Part shown: positions 50,631 to 62,571 of the stretch, piece after piece
How positions within the stretch are numbered: the first letter of the stretch is position 1
How the letters are laid out: every line of letters starts with the position of its first letter
Made by a program: the position numbers and the translations under genes
Notes under the pieces: generated by a model
Databases searched by the model: none
The model's input: only the letters and a program-made list of their open reading frames with translations
Told to the model about the DNA's origin: nothing
From: Epiperipatus broadwayi
Taxonomy: Eukaryota > Onychophora > Udeonychophora > Euonychophora > Peripatidae
Direction: 5' to 3'
Length of the DNA stretch: 64,000 nucleotides
Assembly (NCBI GenBank): GCA_028023455.1
Contig: JAQFVV010012509.1
Span: forward strand, 620,001 to 684,000

Positions 50631-52915
50631 TGGAGATCCTGGATATTCTGCATATAACGTCCCAGAATGAGGTTTGGTAGCACCAACCTCAGGACAAGGT
50701 TAGGTTGTTGAGGTTCTGCATGGGATAACATTGGCAAGCCCATACCATGGCATCCTTACCAATCATCTATCTAAACGCTCTCTGTCATAGATATAAGTGG
50801 ACTCTTATAAATGATGAAGCTTCTCAGTCCAAAGATGGACCTGAATTCCTTTCTAATGCTATCATTAGTCAGCACTGCAACTTCTTTTTACTATGTATAT
50901 GCCCCATATTATCTCTACGAGTCATGATGCAGTGATTTTTATAAGCCATTCTTGATTATTACTAATATTTTAGAAATGTCATAGTAAAGCTTATTTAAGC
51001 TATCCCCCCTCTCATTTGAATAGATTTGGGTGCACCCATGTAGAATAGAATTGTTAAACTAAACTGTTAAGTCATCTAAGCAAATAAATGCTGATTCCTG
51101 TTAGATAATTAATAAATATTTATATTGTTAATTAAATAGTTTCTCTTAATGTATCAAGTTAATTAATTATTATATCAAAGTGTAAGCCTTCCTTTAGAGG
51201 TTACTTTATAAATGCCTTTTCTATGTAACCATAAATTAATATATCATCACCTCTGTTTGGTTTATCATAGCGTTAACAGCATTAACCTATTAAATTTCAT
51301 TTGTAATTCCCATTGGCATATTAAGCCACATTTCCATAACATATGTCAATTACCACCTATTTATGTAAATTATCACTTGTGTATTTCCTTATGCCAGTGA
51401 ATCTATATCTGTAATGTATTATAAATCATGCTATCTGTCTATACACAAATTATTAACCATGTGAAATCTGTGCTATGTTAATTTGTGTTATCCTATGTAA
51501 ATAAACTTCTTATTTATGTTCATTAAATTGTAATATGTTAATAATTACTTATGCATTCATATCTCCTCATTGAATCTCACTTGTTCATTATCTTAATAAT
51601 AGTATTTTTATAAGTTATAACCGATTACTTTAAATGATATTTATCCTGGGGTTATGCTCTGTTCTTGTTTATCATGGATGGATGCTATATTATAATTCAT
51701 GTTTTCCTTATCATGCTAGCCATTTGCAATTTATTAAAATTATAATTTTTCCTATACTTAAGGTATCTGTCTAAGGTAGGATTTGATAGTCTTTGTTTAA
51801 AATAATTACCATGTGTCTCCAGGACTGGAATGAATAAAATTCATCTGTTATCATAAGAAATGTTCATAATGTTATTGTTTTAGAGAATGGCAAATAGGGC
51901 AGAATCCATGATTGTTCCTGATCTGTGTATCTCGGGCATGAGTGAATTTACGGTACTTTTGTTTAGATTCTAAACCTTGTTAGATGAACGTACAATTCTG
52001 ACTGGTACAGTATATATATATATATACATTAAGTACAAAGAAAGATATCATTAATTATTGCAATTAGGTTAAATAATTAATAGACACAAAAACAGATATA
52101 TACTTGTGTTTATAAGTCTAAATTTGATTATATTATATGTATATATCATTGTTCTCATTTACATGTTATATATTCTTTTACTAAGCAAAATTTCTTCCCA
52201 GGACAGTTCTTGTTTCTACTTATATTGCCTATCATCAGAGTATTTTATGTTATAATATCTCTATTTGGGATGACTATTCTTCTTGTATTCTGTTTTCTTT
52301 ATTTAATGTACAAAATTATATCTTATATATCATTTTTAATATATCTTGACATATTTCTGTTCACAACACATCCAAAACATCATGATGTATTTGTTGTTAT
52401 TCAGTTATATCAATATGTGGTCACTCGGGAAATTCATTATAAAAAATGTTATCTGTATTCCAAGGTTTTCAGTCTAAATATTCTTCTTTTGAGCAAATTT
52501 TAACTGCTTTACCAAGATTTTTCAAGGAATCTAATAAGAAATAATGCATCTAAACCCAAATTATTTAATTCCTATGTGCATAAGTATTCAATAGATTTAA
52601 AAAGTATTTCATATTTGGTTTTCAAAAAGAGTTTAAACAACCTACCAAAGAGAAAATGCAATTTACCCCCAATGATATGTTTTAATTGATCCAGTTTCTC
52701 TTATATAATTAATGACTTTAATTCCTAAAGAAAAAGAAAAATTCTTCAATTTAATGTTCTTTACTTTTATGGTTGTTATTTTATAAGTATATTAATTAAA
52801 TTAAAACATATGTTTATTCTTAATAATTTTGTTTATCTCTGATACTTTTTAGTAAACTTATCCAAAATTTTTAAACTAGTTTACCTTAAAGATTCAGATT
52901 CAACAAACCTGAAAG
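50631..52915. other. Unidentified region, slightly richer in GC near 50.6-50.9 kb
   Basis: Short frames at 50747-50935, 51212-51400 and 52210-52503 have no domain; the last is very hydrophobic because of T-rich codons. Possibly old repeat DNA or unique intergenic sequence. Confidence 0.3.
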
Positions 52916-53417
52916 TAAATAAACACAATTTCACGGGGGGGGGGGGGCAATGTCCTGCTTCGCATAATATTGGGGGCCTCAAAATGGCAACTAAATATAT
53001 TTTAAAAATATAGACTTATAGCAAATCATTGACTGAAACATTGTAGTCAGACACCATATGTATAAATAAACAAGAACTAGTAATTTCTGTTCTTTCCGCT
53101 AGGTTACAATATTTCAAAATGCAAAACACTATCACCCTGAATTCCTGTTTTGTCATGGCATCAGACCTTAATTAAAATTTTATAAGTGTTTTAATGCTAC
53201 ATCAGATTTTCTGGGTAATTCAACACTACGAGTTTGATACTATTACATGCTTATTCTACTGTAAACTATTTATAGTGAGTTTTAATGTTCTATAAAGTTT
53301 ATTTGTGCATTTTTATTGTTTTTAGTAAGTTATTTACATTTTATAAAGTGTTTTAACATTATTACAAATTATATTGAGGAAGTCATCATTCCAATGTGCA
53401 ATATTTGTTAATTCTTA

Positions 53418-53598
53418 GCCAGAAACTAGTCTGGGGATATTGGATGAGTAAGCACTAGATAGGGATTTTATGCACAAGCCTTCTGGCATCCATTGATTTC
53501 TTTAGCTTGCTGTGTGTGGCAATATATATAGTGAGTTTTGCCTGTTTTAACAACAGTTATACACAAACATAAGAGGTGGTCATGTGATGTTTATTGGC
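53418..53598 (+). mobile_element. Retrozyme-like family A, locus 4, with 10-bp TSD
   Basis: Starts inside the ribozyme (CCAGAAACTAGTCTGGGG, so only GAAAC, GUC and the 3' strand of stem I remain) and ends GTCATGTGATGTTTATTGGC. It lies between perfect copies of TTAATTCTTA (53408-53417 and 53599-53608). Monomer fragment of 181 bp, inserted into the hAT fossil, hence younger than it. Confidence 0.8.
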
Positions 53599-53639
53599 TT
53601 AATTCTTAAAAAATGTTATCTTTAGTTCCAAATTAATTT

Positions 53640-56611
53640 TAATGTACTGATAGCCTATCTATAATGAAGAGACATTATGGAAAGCAGCACAAGCAAGAGA
53701 CAGAAGAAAAAAATAAGTGAGGCTGAAATAAAAAAATTGGATCCAATAACATGTTTTTTTTGCAATGACTAAAAAACAAGCAGGAGTAATAATAATGGAA
53801 CTATGAGATTATCCAAAAAGAGTAAATGAAATAAAAATACAAAATCCTGAGAGAATAAGAATAGATAATGAAGAAGCTTTATCAAATGAAGATAGTAGTA
53901 TTGCTACAAATTCAAATAATGAAACAGTTAATTTCAGAAGAAGGACTAGTAAATATTGAAACTTTAATTGTTTCTGATATTAGAATTCTTGATAAGAATA
54001 ATTCAGACGAATTAAAATCATTTTTAAAAATTAAGTGGGTTGAAATTCCTCAAAATATTGAAAAAGTTACATCAACCAGTGCAATTCGATATAGTTTGCT
54101 TTCAAAAAGACTTCCAAATGGAAAATTTGCCATAGAGATTGATTGTGTTGGAGCATTCAAAATCACTCAATTTATTGTGTACCATGTTACATTTTGAATA
54201 AGAGCACACATCCATTTTCATATTTAACCGATAAGTTCGAATATTTTATTCAAATTGGTTGAAAAAAGCTGTATGACTGCATACTATCTCATGAAAATTC
54301 TATTACATAGAAAGAAAATTATGTTTTATGGAAAAATTCACATAGAAAGACTTTAGAAGATAAAGAAATGAAAAATTTGCTTTTAAATGAAAAAAGTTAT
54401 TAGATTACTGGATGTAATATTTTTTCTTGCTGAAAGAAGAATAGCATTTTTTGGATCTGATGCATACACTGGAAGTCCACATAGTAATAATTTTCTTGGA
54501 ATAATTGAATTGTTTAAGTAAATACGATCCAATATTGACAAAACATGTTTTTAAAGTTAAAGCTGCACAAAAGGACAAGAGTACAAAACAAATTTATTAA
54601 TATTTGCAATTCATTTGTTCAAAGTGCAATTATTGAGGAACTAAAGAAGAGTAAATATTTTTCTATTATTGCTGATGCAGCTCCAGATTTATCCCATAAG
54701 GAACAGACAGCAGCAATAATTTGATACATCAAGTATCGTGAATTGGCATTTTCATTTGAGAAAATATTCATATACTTTGATTATTTCTTAGATAAAATGG
54801 AACAAGAAATAGATACTTAAGTATTAAATTTACTTTAAGAATTAAAATTGAATTGTAAAAATTGTATGGGACAAGGTTACAATAACAGAGCGAATATGGC
54901 AGGAAAATATAATGGTACACAAGCAGCTCTTTTAAGGGAAAATAGCAATTGCATATTCTCTGGTTGTGGTAACCACACATTAAATCTGGTAGGACTAGAT
55001 TCCTCAGAATGTTGCAAAGAAGCAATAACTTTATTTGATATGGTTCAGCAAATTTACAATTTCACCAGTAGAAGTCCGAAGAAATGAGAGATTTTAAAAA
55101 AGAACTTATTGGGGTATTCATTGCATATTTTGAAAACAAGATTGTCAGCAAGACTAGATGTAATAAAATCAATAGTTTTAAACTTGAAATCTATACAATC
55201 TATTTTAAAAGAAATTGATTTAAGAAACATTCCTGTTGAAGCACCATCAGAGATTCCAGCTCTTGGAAAATATTTGTCAAAATTTGAATGCATAATTATG
55301 TTGACAGTTTGGTTGAAAATACTATCTTGCAATTAAGACTCTGTTGAATTTGGTCTGGGTTACTCATACAATCACAAATGAGTATACATATGTTTTAATA
55401 ATATATTTATTAGTAATATATAGATACAAACATACACTATTTCTAATATATTTACAGATTTAACTAACCACTTGCTACTGTCTAGCAAGGTATAGCTACT
55501 AATTCTAATGTGAACTGTTGAAGATGGGACTGTATGTGCCCTTATAGATTTTTCTACCCACTTCCAGCTGTAATTGACAGCCTACCTCATGAATAGGTAT
55601 GGTGACTCTTTTAGCTATATTTACAGCTTATCTCTAGTTGATTTTTGGTTCTGGCAGCTTATAATTCTAAATGTCGATTTGCCTCACTGCGCTAATTACT
55701 AGCTTAAATAGCTATAGTCTGGAGAATGATCACTGCTGTTTAGATTACAGAAGTTTCCTTTGACCATATTTGGAAATCTAGGTTACTGCTATTCAGGTTT
55801 AACATTCGTTCTCTGGAGAACACATACCGTCTTTCAGGTTTGACGGTCATTCTCTCCCTTACCATCAAAAAGGCTTTAGCGTCAATGAATGCTCAATCCG
55901 ATAGGATAAGAAAGAAATTCGAATTAGTCCATTATACAAAGGGAGATATGACAGTCTTGTAAAGCAATGTTGGATGTAGAAAAAGATAATATTGAGAACC
56001 TAATTAAAGACATAGAATTTTAAAAAAAATATGGAAATTAGTTCTTGAGGAGTGCAAAAATCAAAAATGATATTACTGCCGATTTTGAAATAAATCATAG
56101 ACTAAAAGACCAAAAATCTGCTGAAGAATGCTTCAATTTAAATATTTTTGATAAAATCATTAATTCAATAATAATAGATGGGGCGAGTAGATTTCAGGCA
56201 ATTTCTTCAATTTGCTCTTTCTTCGAGGTTTTATGAAAATTTAATGAAATGGATCAAGATAACATAACTTCAAAGATAAATTATTGCTAGAGAAATATAA
56301 AAATAAAATAAATGAGCCAACAGAAATGCTTAAAGAATTTTCAGTTATCATATGGAATTTTTAAATATTCTTCCAAATATAGCAGTTTTGCTGCGGATTT
56401 TCCTAACATTGCCTTTGAGTGTAACCGAAACTGAAAGATCGTTTAGTGTTTTAAAAAGAATTTAAAAACTTTTTGCATCATCAATGCACCAGGAGCGACT
56501 AAACATACTGGCAGCCCTTAACATTAATTATGAGATTGCTCACACTTTAGATTTCTCATACTTAATTGGAGAATTTGCAAATGGTAAAGCTCGCAAAACA
56601 TATGTAAAATA
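53640..56611 (+). pseudogene. hAT transposase fossil, DUF4371/ZMYM1-like
   Basis: Fragments in order: MKRHYGKQHKQETEE near 53663; 53868-54197; LEDKEMKNLLLNE and AFFGSDAYTGSPHSNNFLG (54350-54510); FSIIADAAPDLSHKEQT (54661-54710, first catalytic Asp kept); MGQGYNNRANMAGKYNGTQA (54866-54925; family consensus has QGYDN, so the second Asp is Asn); SGCGNHTLNLVGLD; LGYSLHILKTRLSARLDVI (the family usually has TRW here); then after an insert SFAEVL-like and FLTLPLSVTETERSFSVLKR with LNILAALNINYEIAHTLDFS (56398-56560), the hATC dimerisation domain. Multiple stops and shifts. Confidence 0.8.
55337..55960. mobile_element. Unidentified insertion splitting the hAT transposase
   Basis: About 0.6 kb with higher GC than its host separates the TVWLKILS block from the next recognisable transposase block. 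It has no long frame. It starts near TGTTGAATTTGG and a segment ends ATTATACA, so a solo LTR is conceivable, but the 5-bp flanks do not match. Confidence 0.4.
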
Positions 56612-56719
56612 AATAAAAAATTTATTTTTTTGACCAAAATTTTATTTTAATTTTTAAGAGGCCTCAAAAATATTAGTTGCCCCGAGTCTCGATTCTCTGC
56701 AAGGGCCTATAAATAACTA

Positions 56720-59700
56720 CTAGTTTATTATGACAATCACAAATAAGAAGTGAATACTTATCATAAACCTCATTGACATCCGTGATTATAATATAAAAAG
56801 CTAGTTGGTTTTCCCAAAGGAATTTGCTATCTGTTCTGTTATACACTCAGTAATAGGTGAGAGTCGTATATCATATTTTGCAATAATGATAATGTTCAAA
56901 TGCATTTAGCTAATATATGATGCCACACAGTTAATGGCTACTATATATAGTAATAACTTAAATAAAATATAGTAGTGATAAACAGAAATTACTATATGTA
57001 TAAATTAATTCACGCGGCAAAAATATCTGTGGGACACAATCGGTACATATTAGAAGACAGTTACTTATTGCTTTCAGTTTCTATTTTTGTAATAAATGAA
57101 TCCACTAATGTTATGACAGATTTACTTTATTGTTAATATTTCTAAGTTTAATAAAAGCTTAAAATATAAGAACTAATTTGTCTAAATCAATTCACAACAA
57201 CTTTCGTAAAAGTTTAGTCTAACATTATATACAAACACACACGTTTAATCATTGATAGAATTCTAGTGGTTTTCAATCTGTGGAGCGTAAAAAGGCTTTT
57301 AGTCATGCCCAGCTTTCATCTCATTCTTTTCTTAGATTTCCAAGCGGAAACAAAAAAGATTTTTATTCCACTGCTTCCTTTCCTCTACATATAAATTACA
57401 ATACTTTGATTACATTCATTGAATAAAGCAAAACTATTTACGTCAACTTGTATTTTCAATTAAAATAGTTTAAATTAATTTTTATGTTTAATTTAAATAA
57501 AAACTCAAATTTGGAAAATTATATCAAATTATAAAAATAAAACCAGTCTATCGATTTTTTAAAAATAAAAAAATACAGTATATATAAACTATTTGGGCAA
57601 GAAAAAGAATTAACAGTGATTTTAAAATAAAGGATTAGAGGAAATTGTTTTGTCGAACTAAAAGGATTAATAAAATTTACGATTAAAAGCCAGACTGGAA
57701 AAAATCAATATGTATAATAACAGAAAAAAGAAATAATAATTATCAGTCGTTTTCATTAATTTTGTACCCTTAGGTTAAACAAATTTTAAAATGAAAAATT
57801 TAATATAAACAAAAAGAATAATGGAAATGAATGTACAATTAAGTTTAAATTAACTTCATTTTAGTCTGAAGGGATATAATTACAATTTAAATTCTATGAA
57901 AACAATTTTGTTTTCAGATCTTTATATAAATTTAACAAATAAATATATATTAACAAAAATTTATAACGTATTCAAAAAACACACGCACACAATGGACATA
58001 AGTATTTTATTGATAGATAATAGGACCATAAAAACACAATTCTTTCTCTGGTCAGACAATGTGTGAATTTATCATTATAAATTATTTGTCCGAAGATTTA
58101 TATTATAATCAAATAATAACGTTTGATTTCAGTTGGTGTTGTCATAGTAATTTTCCAATGTTTGTCTACCCCCATCCCCTTCCCCATGTAATACTTTTTA
58201 TTCAACAACTTACATTTTCAGCTGTATTATAAATTCAATGAACTCTCCCAATGTCATTAACATGCATCAACATAAAGATGCTTTCAAATCTTTTGATTTC
58301 ATTATTTTTTACTATCAATCATAAAGTACTCTAATCCATCAGTTATCTTCTCATTTCATTATATATCTTGAACATTTTTGTATCAATTTTATAATATTTA
58401 TGTTATAGTGTCATTTTTATTTTATTATATCATATTATTTTGAATACAAAGATGCTCCCGAATTAAAGATGCAGTAGGATTTTAAGCTCAGAAAATTGGG
58501 GGGGGGGGGATATTTTTAATGATTTTCTTGAAAAATAAGAAACTTTTGTTTACTTGAATAGAAATGAACATAAATACAATAAGCTTGCCTAATCTATTAT
58601 GAATCTTCTTCAGACATATTTTCATTCTCTATATCTTCACTTTCTAACTTAAATTCTCATCTTCACCATTTCACCAGGATACATCATCTTCAAATCATTT
58701 AAAATATTAGCAATACAACATTTCAAAAATATTTTTTTTTGATTTTTCAGATATATCTTTCCAAGACTGCCAAACCCACTCAAAATTTATATGTATATTG
58801 TTTGCAATACAGATTTTTTTTTTTAAAGTATAATACTGTAATTTTTTCCCCCCAAAGAAAAAAAATTAAATACAATATTAACACTTAATGTTACTGGTAA
58901 ATCTTTTTTCTTTTGATTAAAAACCTTTTCTAAAATATAAATTAATAATTTGGCAGATTATTGAAATAAATGAAAGTTTTTTAAAAAAAAAATTCTATTT
59001 ATAATTGATGAAAATAACCTACAGCAGTAAACATAAACATGTTTGTCATTCAATTATAAATTGTAGCCGAACATTATAATTTCTTTGACAATTTGCTTTC
59101 GTACACAACATTCTTATAAATAATTAATATTTTCATAAATATTTTCTGAAAAAAATTATAAATTTGTAAAAAGATATTTCAAAACATGTTTTCACTTTGA
59201 AAATCAAAATGAAGATATCGGAACTGTTAAAATCATTGAAGAAATAACCAATCAGTGCCATGGAAGGCTGGTTCTTATCTCATTGTTATATTGAAATTCT
59301 AAAGGTTATTCAGTATGTTTTTCTTGATAAAATAACAGTAAAATCAGCAAAGCAATGTTAAAAGTAGTGGCTTGAGAGAGAGAGTTAAAGTCGTTTACAA
59401 AATTAATCCAAAAAATATTCAACATTTTATGTTAAATCTTTTTTCTTTTGATTAAAATAGATTTAACATGCTATTGTATACAGGTTAATGATTGTAAAAC
59501 TATGTGCATGTCTAGCATAAAGCAAAGATCTGCAGAAATAAGATGTTAAAAATTTTTGTTCCCAATTTAAAATGCACCCGTCTTTTACAGGTCCAAAATT
59601 TGGACAAAAAAAGTAAATTTTATATTCAAAGTAATACAGTATTATTTGTGTCCTTTAAGTTTGCCTTATTTAGCAGTTAAAAAAAACTAAGCTAATTTGT

Positions 59701-59745
59701 AATTATTTCCATTGTCTAATTGAATTTCTAAATGTTTTTAATTCT
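56720..59745. other. AT-rich spacer, possible hAT terminus at 57.27 kb
   Basis: AGTGGTTTTCAATCTGTGG at 57267 resembles a hAT-type left terminus, but no matching right end was found. A G11 run lies at 58499. No gene recognised. Confidence 0.3.
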
Positions 59746-59749
59746 AAAC

Positions 59750-61060
59750 ATTTAACAGATTATATAACTTCAGTTCTGGAAAAAGGATTAAATTTTGCTA
59801 TCACACCATCCTATTATTAAATATTATGCCAGAAATCACTCAAAAATTACCTGTAGAAAAATCAGCAAAATTATATTGGGAAATAAAAAGACTACTTGAG
59901 AAGATCAGAAAGTCTGATAAATCGATATTCAATTTTGCTTCTGACAAAGGCAATGCTACAGATGAAATGGATATTACAGACGTTAATGGTAAAGTGAGAG
60001 ATCTTCCAGCATACCAATAAAAACAAACTAGCAAGAAACTATATATCAACTAATAAAACTACAAATATTATTAAGAAATAACACAGGTATTTTCATTGCT
60101 TCTGGAAAAAAAAGTAAAATTAACATATTTCAGAACAATTCCATCTTTCTATAATCTACCTAAATGTAAAAATCCATGGTCCATTGAGTCCTATAGTTAA
60201 ATCTAGAAATTCTCCATTGCAAAATTTGTCAAGATTTATTCTCAAAATGATTAATCCTCTTTGTAAATTTAATAGTAAGCTTTGTTATGGATAGTTTATT
60301 CACAAAGGTGCCATGATAAATCACTGTCTATTGTAAAAAAAAGGGGGGGATTAAATAAAGATGTCAGCCAAATCAGAATAACTTTTCTTAGTGATAATAT
60401 AAAGAGATATTAACATTCTGCATAACAACATTATTCTTACAATACTATACAGAATTTTCCCAACAGAATCAAGGTATATGGATATGGTTTCTTAACTAAC
60501 ACTCCTAATTAGCAATATTTACATGGAAAAACTGAAATGATAATTTTAAATAATATTCCAACTTCACCAAAAGTCTGATTTTATTACCTTGATGAATTGT
60601 ATGAATACATTTTATTATTAGAAATATAAAAGGAATTCAGATAATATTAGATGTATTCTAAAATATTACAATATAAAGACAGCATACACTACTTATCAAA
60701 AAATTAATAGCATTCTATCCAAGCCTAAAGACACAATTCCTCTTGAAGCCCATGGAGTGTATGAAATTCTTTGTAGCTTTTGTAAAGCTTCTTATATAGA
60801 CATGAGCAGTCATTGCATCCATGCTAGAAGAAATGAACATATTAATGCAGGTAAGAAACACTCATCATCACCATCTCTCCCTATTATAGATACAAGTCAA
60901 AGTATTAATTTTTCTAGCCCAAGAAGACTACTCAGATGTGACACTCTCCAACAATGTCAGATCAGAGAAGCCATTGAGATCTTTAAAAAGCCAGATTCTA
61001 TCAACAAACATGATGAAAGACACAAATTATCTATTTGAAAGAATTTTTAAAAAAATCATT
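59750..61060 (+). pseudogene. Penelope-like element, RT and GIY-YIG fossil
   Basis: Order fits an EN-containing Penelope-like protein. 59770-60020: GLNFAI-like start region, LPVEKSAKLYWEIKRLLEKI and FASDKGNATDEMDITD (equivalent to the family's ADKGNATVIM). 60130-60300: IPSFYNLPK (family YGLPKIHK) and SPIVNSRNSPLQNLS-like block. The rest of the palm is badly decayed. 60690-61040: ILSKPKDTIPLEAHGVYEI, CSFCKASYID (family YVGQT), HARRNEHINAG, RCDTLQQCQIREAIEIFKKP and SINKHDERHKLS, which is the GIY-YIG domain with its Cys pair, Arg/His block, helix and terminal Asn-x-Asp. Several stops. Confidence 0.85.
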
Positions 61061-61489
61061 AATCTAAATCATTTCTGATATTTCTGTTTTTTATTAATAG
61101 AATGTTTAGTATTATTATACATCAATGGTTACAGTACCTCTACAATTATTTTCATAATAATTATTACCCAGTTGATGGTCAGTGTGATCTGGCCAAAATT
61201 TTGGTGTATATATTTTTATACAATAAATTATACATGAATGTACTTGGATAACATTTCATATATATATTCATTAATATATACAATGGTCAAATATTTAGTA
61301 TATATATACTTAATATAATACTCAATCTAAATAAGATTGAAACAAACAATTAATTATAAATAGTAAAATAAGTCATAGACCCTATTCTCTTAAGCTTGTA
61401 AGTTATAAACAATGAGGATTGCCAATTCCTCAACAAGCTTTGTGATAAATGCTTAGCTAGAGAAAGCATTTAAAATATCTCTGTCAGGA

Positions 61490-61555
61490 CCCCCCACAAA
61501 CCTCTGCCCATGGTTTCATGCTCTGGCACTCCTCAGAGGTGTTAGGATAGGTTCA
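61490..61555 (-). ncRNA. Hammerhead ribozyme, family B copy 1 (inverted, damaged)
   Basis: Minus strand: CUGAGGA (61536-61530), GUGC-CAGA-GCAU stem II, GAAA (61517-61514), CCAUGG stem III. The cleavage triplet reads GGC instead of GUC and two bases of stem I are missing next to the core. Probably inactive. Confidence 0.7.
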
Positions 61556-61987
61556 GACACTAGATCTAAAAACACCAACCCAAAGCCAGCATTTAACTAA
61601 AAGTTATCTATTGAGTGGAAAATCTGAAATTTTCAGACACCTACATGTCTTCAAATGCTTTCTCTAGCTAAGCATTTATCACAAAGCTTGTTGAGGAATT
61701 GGCAATCCTCATTGTTTATAACTTACAAGCTTAAGATAATAGGGTCTTGTGATCTATGACTCTTATTTTGACCATTTATAGTCTCTGCCTTAAGTCTTAT
61801 GCAATGCTATATTGCTAAGACTACTAATATATGGTATGGCTGAAGATCTCTCAGTCCCATATAGCTATTTGAGTTGGATAGCTGGGTTTGAAGGCATGTA
61901 GGTGTCTGAAAATTTCAGATTTTCCACTCAATAGATAACTTTTAGTTAAATGCTGGCTTTGGGTTGGTGTTTTTAGATCTAGTGTCT

Positions 61988-62060
61988 GAACCTACCCTAG
62001 CACCTCTTTGAGGAGTGCCAGAGCATGAAACCATGGTCATATGTGGGGGGGTCCTGATAG
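61988..62060 (+). ncRNA. Hammerhead ribozyme, family B copy 2 (damaged)
   Basis: The core reads UUGAGGA (62008-62014; the invariant C is U). Stem II GUGC/GCAU with loop CAGA (62015-62026), GAAA 62027-62030, stem III ACC/GGU with loop AU, GUC ending at 62038. The C-to-U change at the catalytic core should abolish cleavage. Confidence 0.75.
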
Positions 62061-62141
62061 AGATATTTTAAATGCTTTCTCTAGCTAAGCATTTATCACA
62101 AAGCTTGTTGAGGAATTGGCAATCCTCATTGTTTAAAACAA

Positions 62142-62223
62142 TTAATTATATTTACATTTATTTAATCATCAACTATACGAGATGAAAACTGTGTTGATGA
62201 TTAAATAATTGTAAATATAATTA
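62142..62223. repeat. Small AT-rich palindrome inside family B
   Basis: TAATTATATTTAC..TTTAATCATCAAC pairs with GTTGATGATTAAA..GTAAATATAATTA around a 20-nt loop. Either a tiny MITE insertion or a rearrangement point, because the family B unit lacks about 200 bases here. Confidence 0.7.
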
Positions 62224-62294
62224 GATTTTCCACTCAATAGATAACTTTTAGCTAAGTGCTTAGCTTTGGGTTGGTATTTTTAGATCTAGTGTCT

Positions 62295-62365
62295 GAACCT
62301 ACCCTGACACCTCTCTGAGGAGTGCCAAAGCACGAAACCTTGGTCAGGGGTTTGGAGAGGGGTTC
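62295..62365 (+). ncRNA. Canonical type I hammerhead ribozyme, family B copy 3
   Basis: All invariant elements are present. Outer stem I GAAC..CCCU (62295-62305, 3-nt bulge) pairs with AGGGGUUC (62358-62365). Internal loop GAC / UUGGAG. Inner stem I ACCUCU (62309-62314) pairs with AGGGGU (62346-62351). Core CUGAGGA (62315-62321). Perfect stem II GUGC/GCAC with tetraloop CAAA (62322-62333). GAAA (62334-62337). Stem III ACC/GGU with loop UU. Triplet GUC ending at 62345, predicted cleavage after that C. G-C closes the base of stem II as required. The asymmetrical loop in stem I is where natural hammerheads dock onto loop II. Confidence 0.88.
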
Positions 62366-62571
62366 CTGACAGAGATATTTTAAGTGTTGGCTCTGGCTAG
62401 GCATTTATCATAAAGCTTGTAGAGGAATTGGCAATCCTCACTGTTTATAACTTACAAGCTTAACAGATAGGATCATGTGATCTATGAATTGATCTATGAC
62501 TCTTATTTTGACTATTTATAATTAGTTGTTTGTTTCAATTTTATTTAGATTGATTATTATATATTCATTAA

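Larger units (their letters stand above)
52924..56709 (+). mobile_element. hAT element fossil, ZMYM1/DUF4371 type, with nested insertions
   Basis: The right end GAGGCCTCAAAAATATTAGT, TTGCCCC and GCAAGGGCCT is clearly a hAT terminus, shared with the short element at 23.9 kb. The left end, after a G13 run at 52935, has GGGCAATG and GGGGGCCTCAAAATGGCAAC, an imperfect mirror. The flanks TAAATAAA and TAAATAAC are similar but low in complexity, so the exact edges are uncertain. It contains a transposase fossil, a family A retrozyme-like insertion (53418-53598) and an unidentified insert (about 55337-55960). Confidence 0.65.
61275..62557 (+). mobile_element. Retrozyme-like family B array with 14-bp TSD
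   Basis: A 1283-bp insertion between perfect copies of TATATATTCATTAA (61261-61274 and 62558-62571). The left part (61275-61654) is inverted relative to the rest. The direct part consists of head-to-tail units: AATGCTTTCTCTAGC at 61656 recurs at 62072 (416 bp), and a further, internally shortened unit follows. In each unit lies GAGGAGTGCCA..GCA..GAAACC, the ribozyme core. No coding frame. A small AT palindrome (62142-62223) replaces about 200 bases of one unit. It starts 215 bases downstream of the Penelope-like GIY-YIG fossil but has its own TSD, so it is a separate insertion. Confidence 0.85.

Noticed and set aside
52210-52503. 97-codon hydrophobic frame resembling a membrane protein
   Set aside because: T-rich codons give hydrophobic residues by chance; no domain and no supporting structure nearby.
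57267-57350. hAT-type terminus AGTGGTTTTCAATCTGTGG
   Set aside because: No matching right terminus or TSD found; kept only as a remark in the spacer entry.
61275-62557. Ordinary DNA transposon with long inverted repeats
   Set aside because: A 14-bp TSD, tandem internal units and hammerhead cores fit retroposition of a multimeric RNA better.
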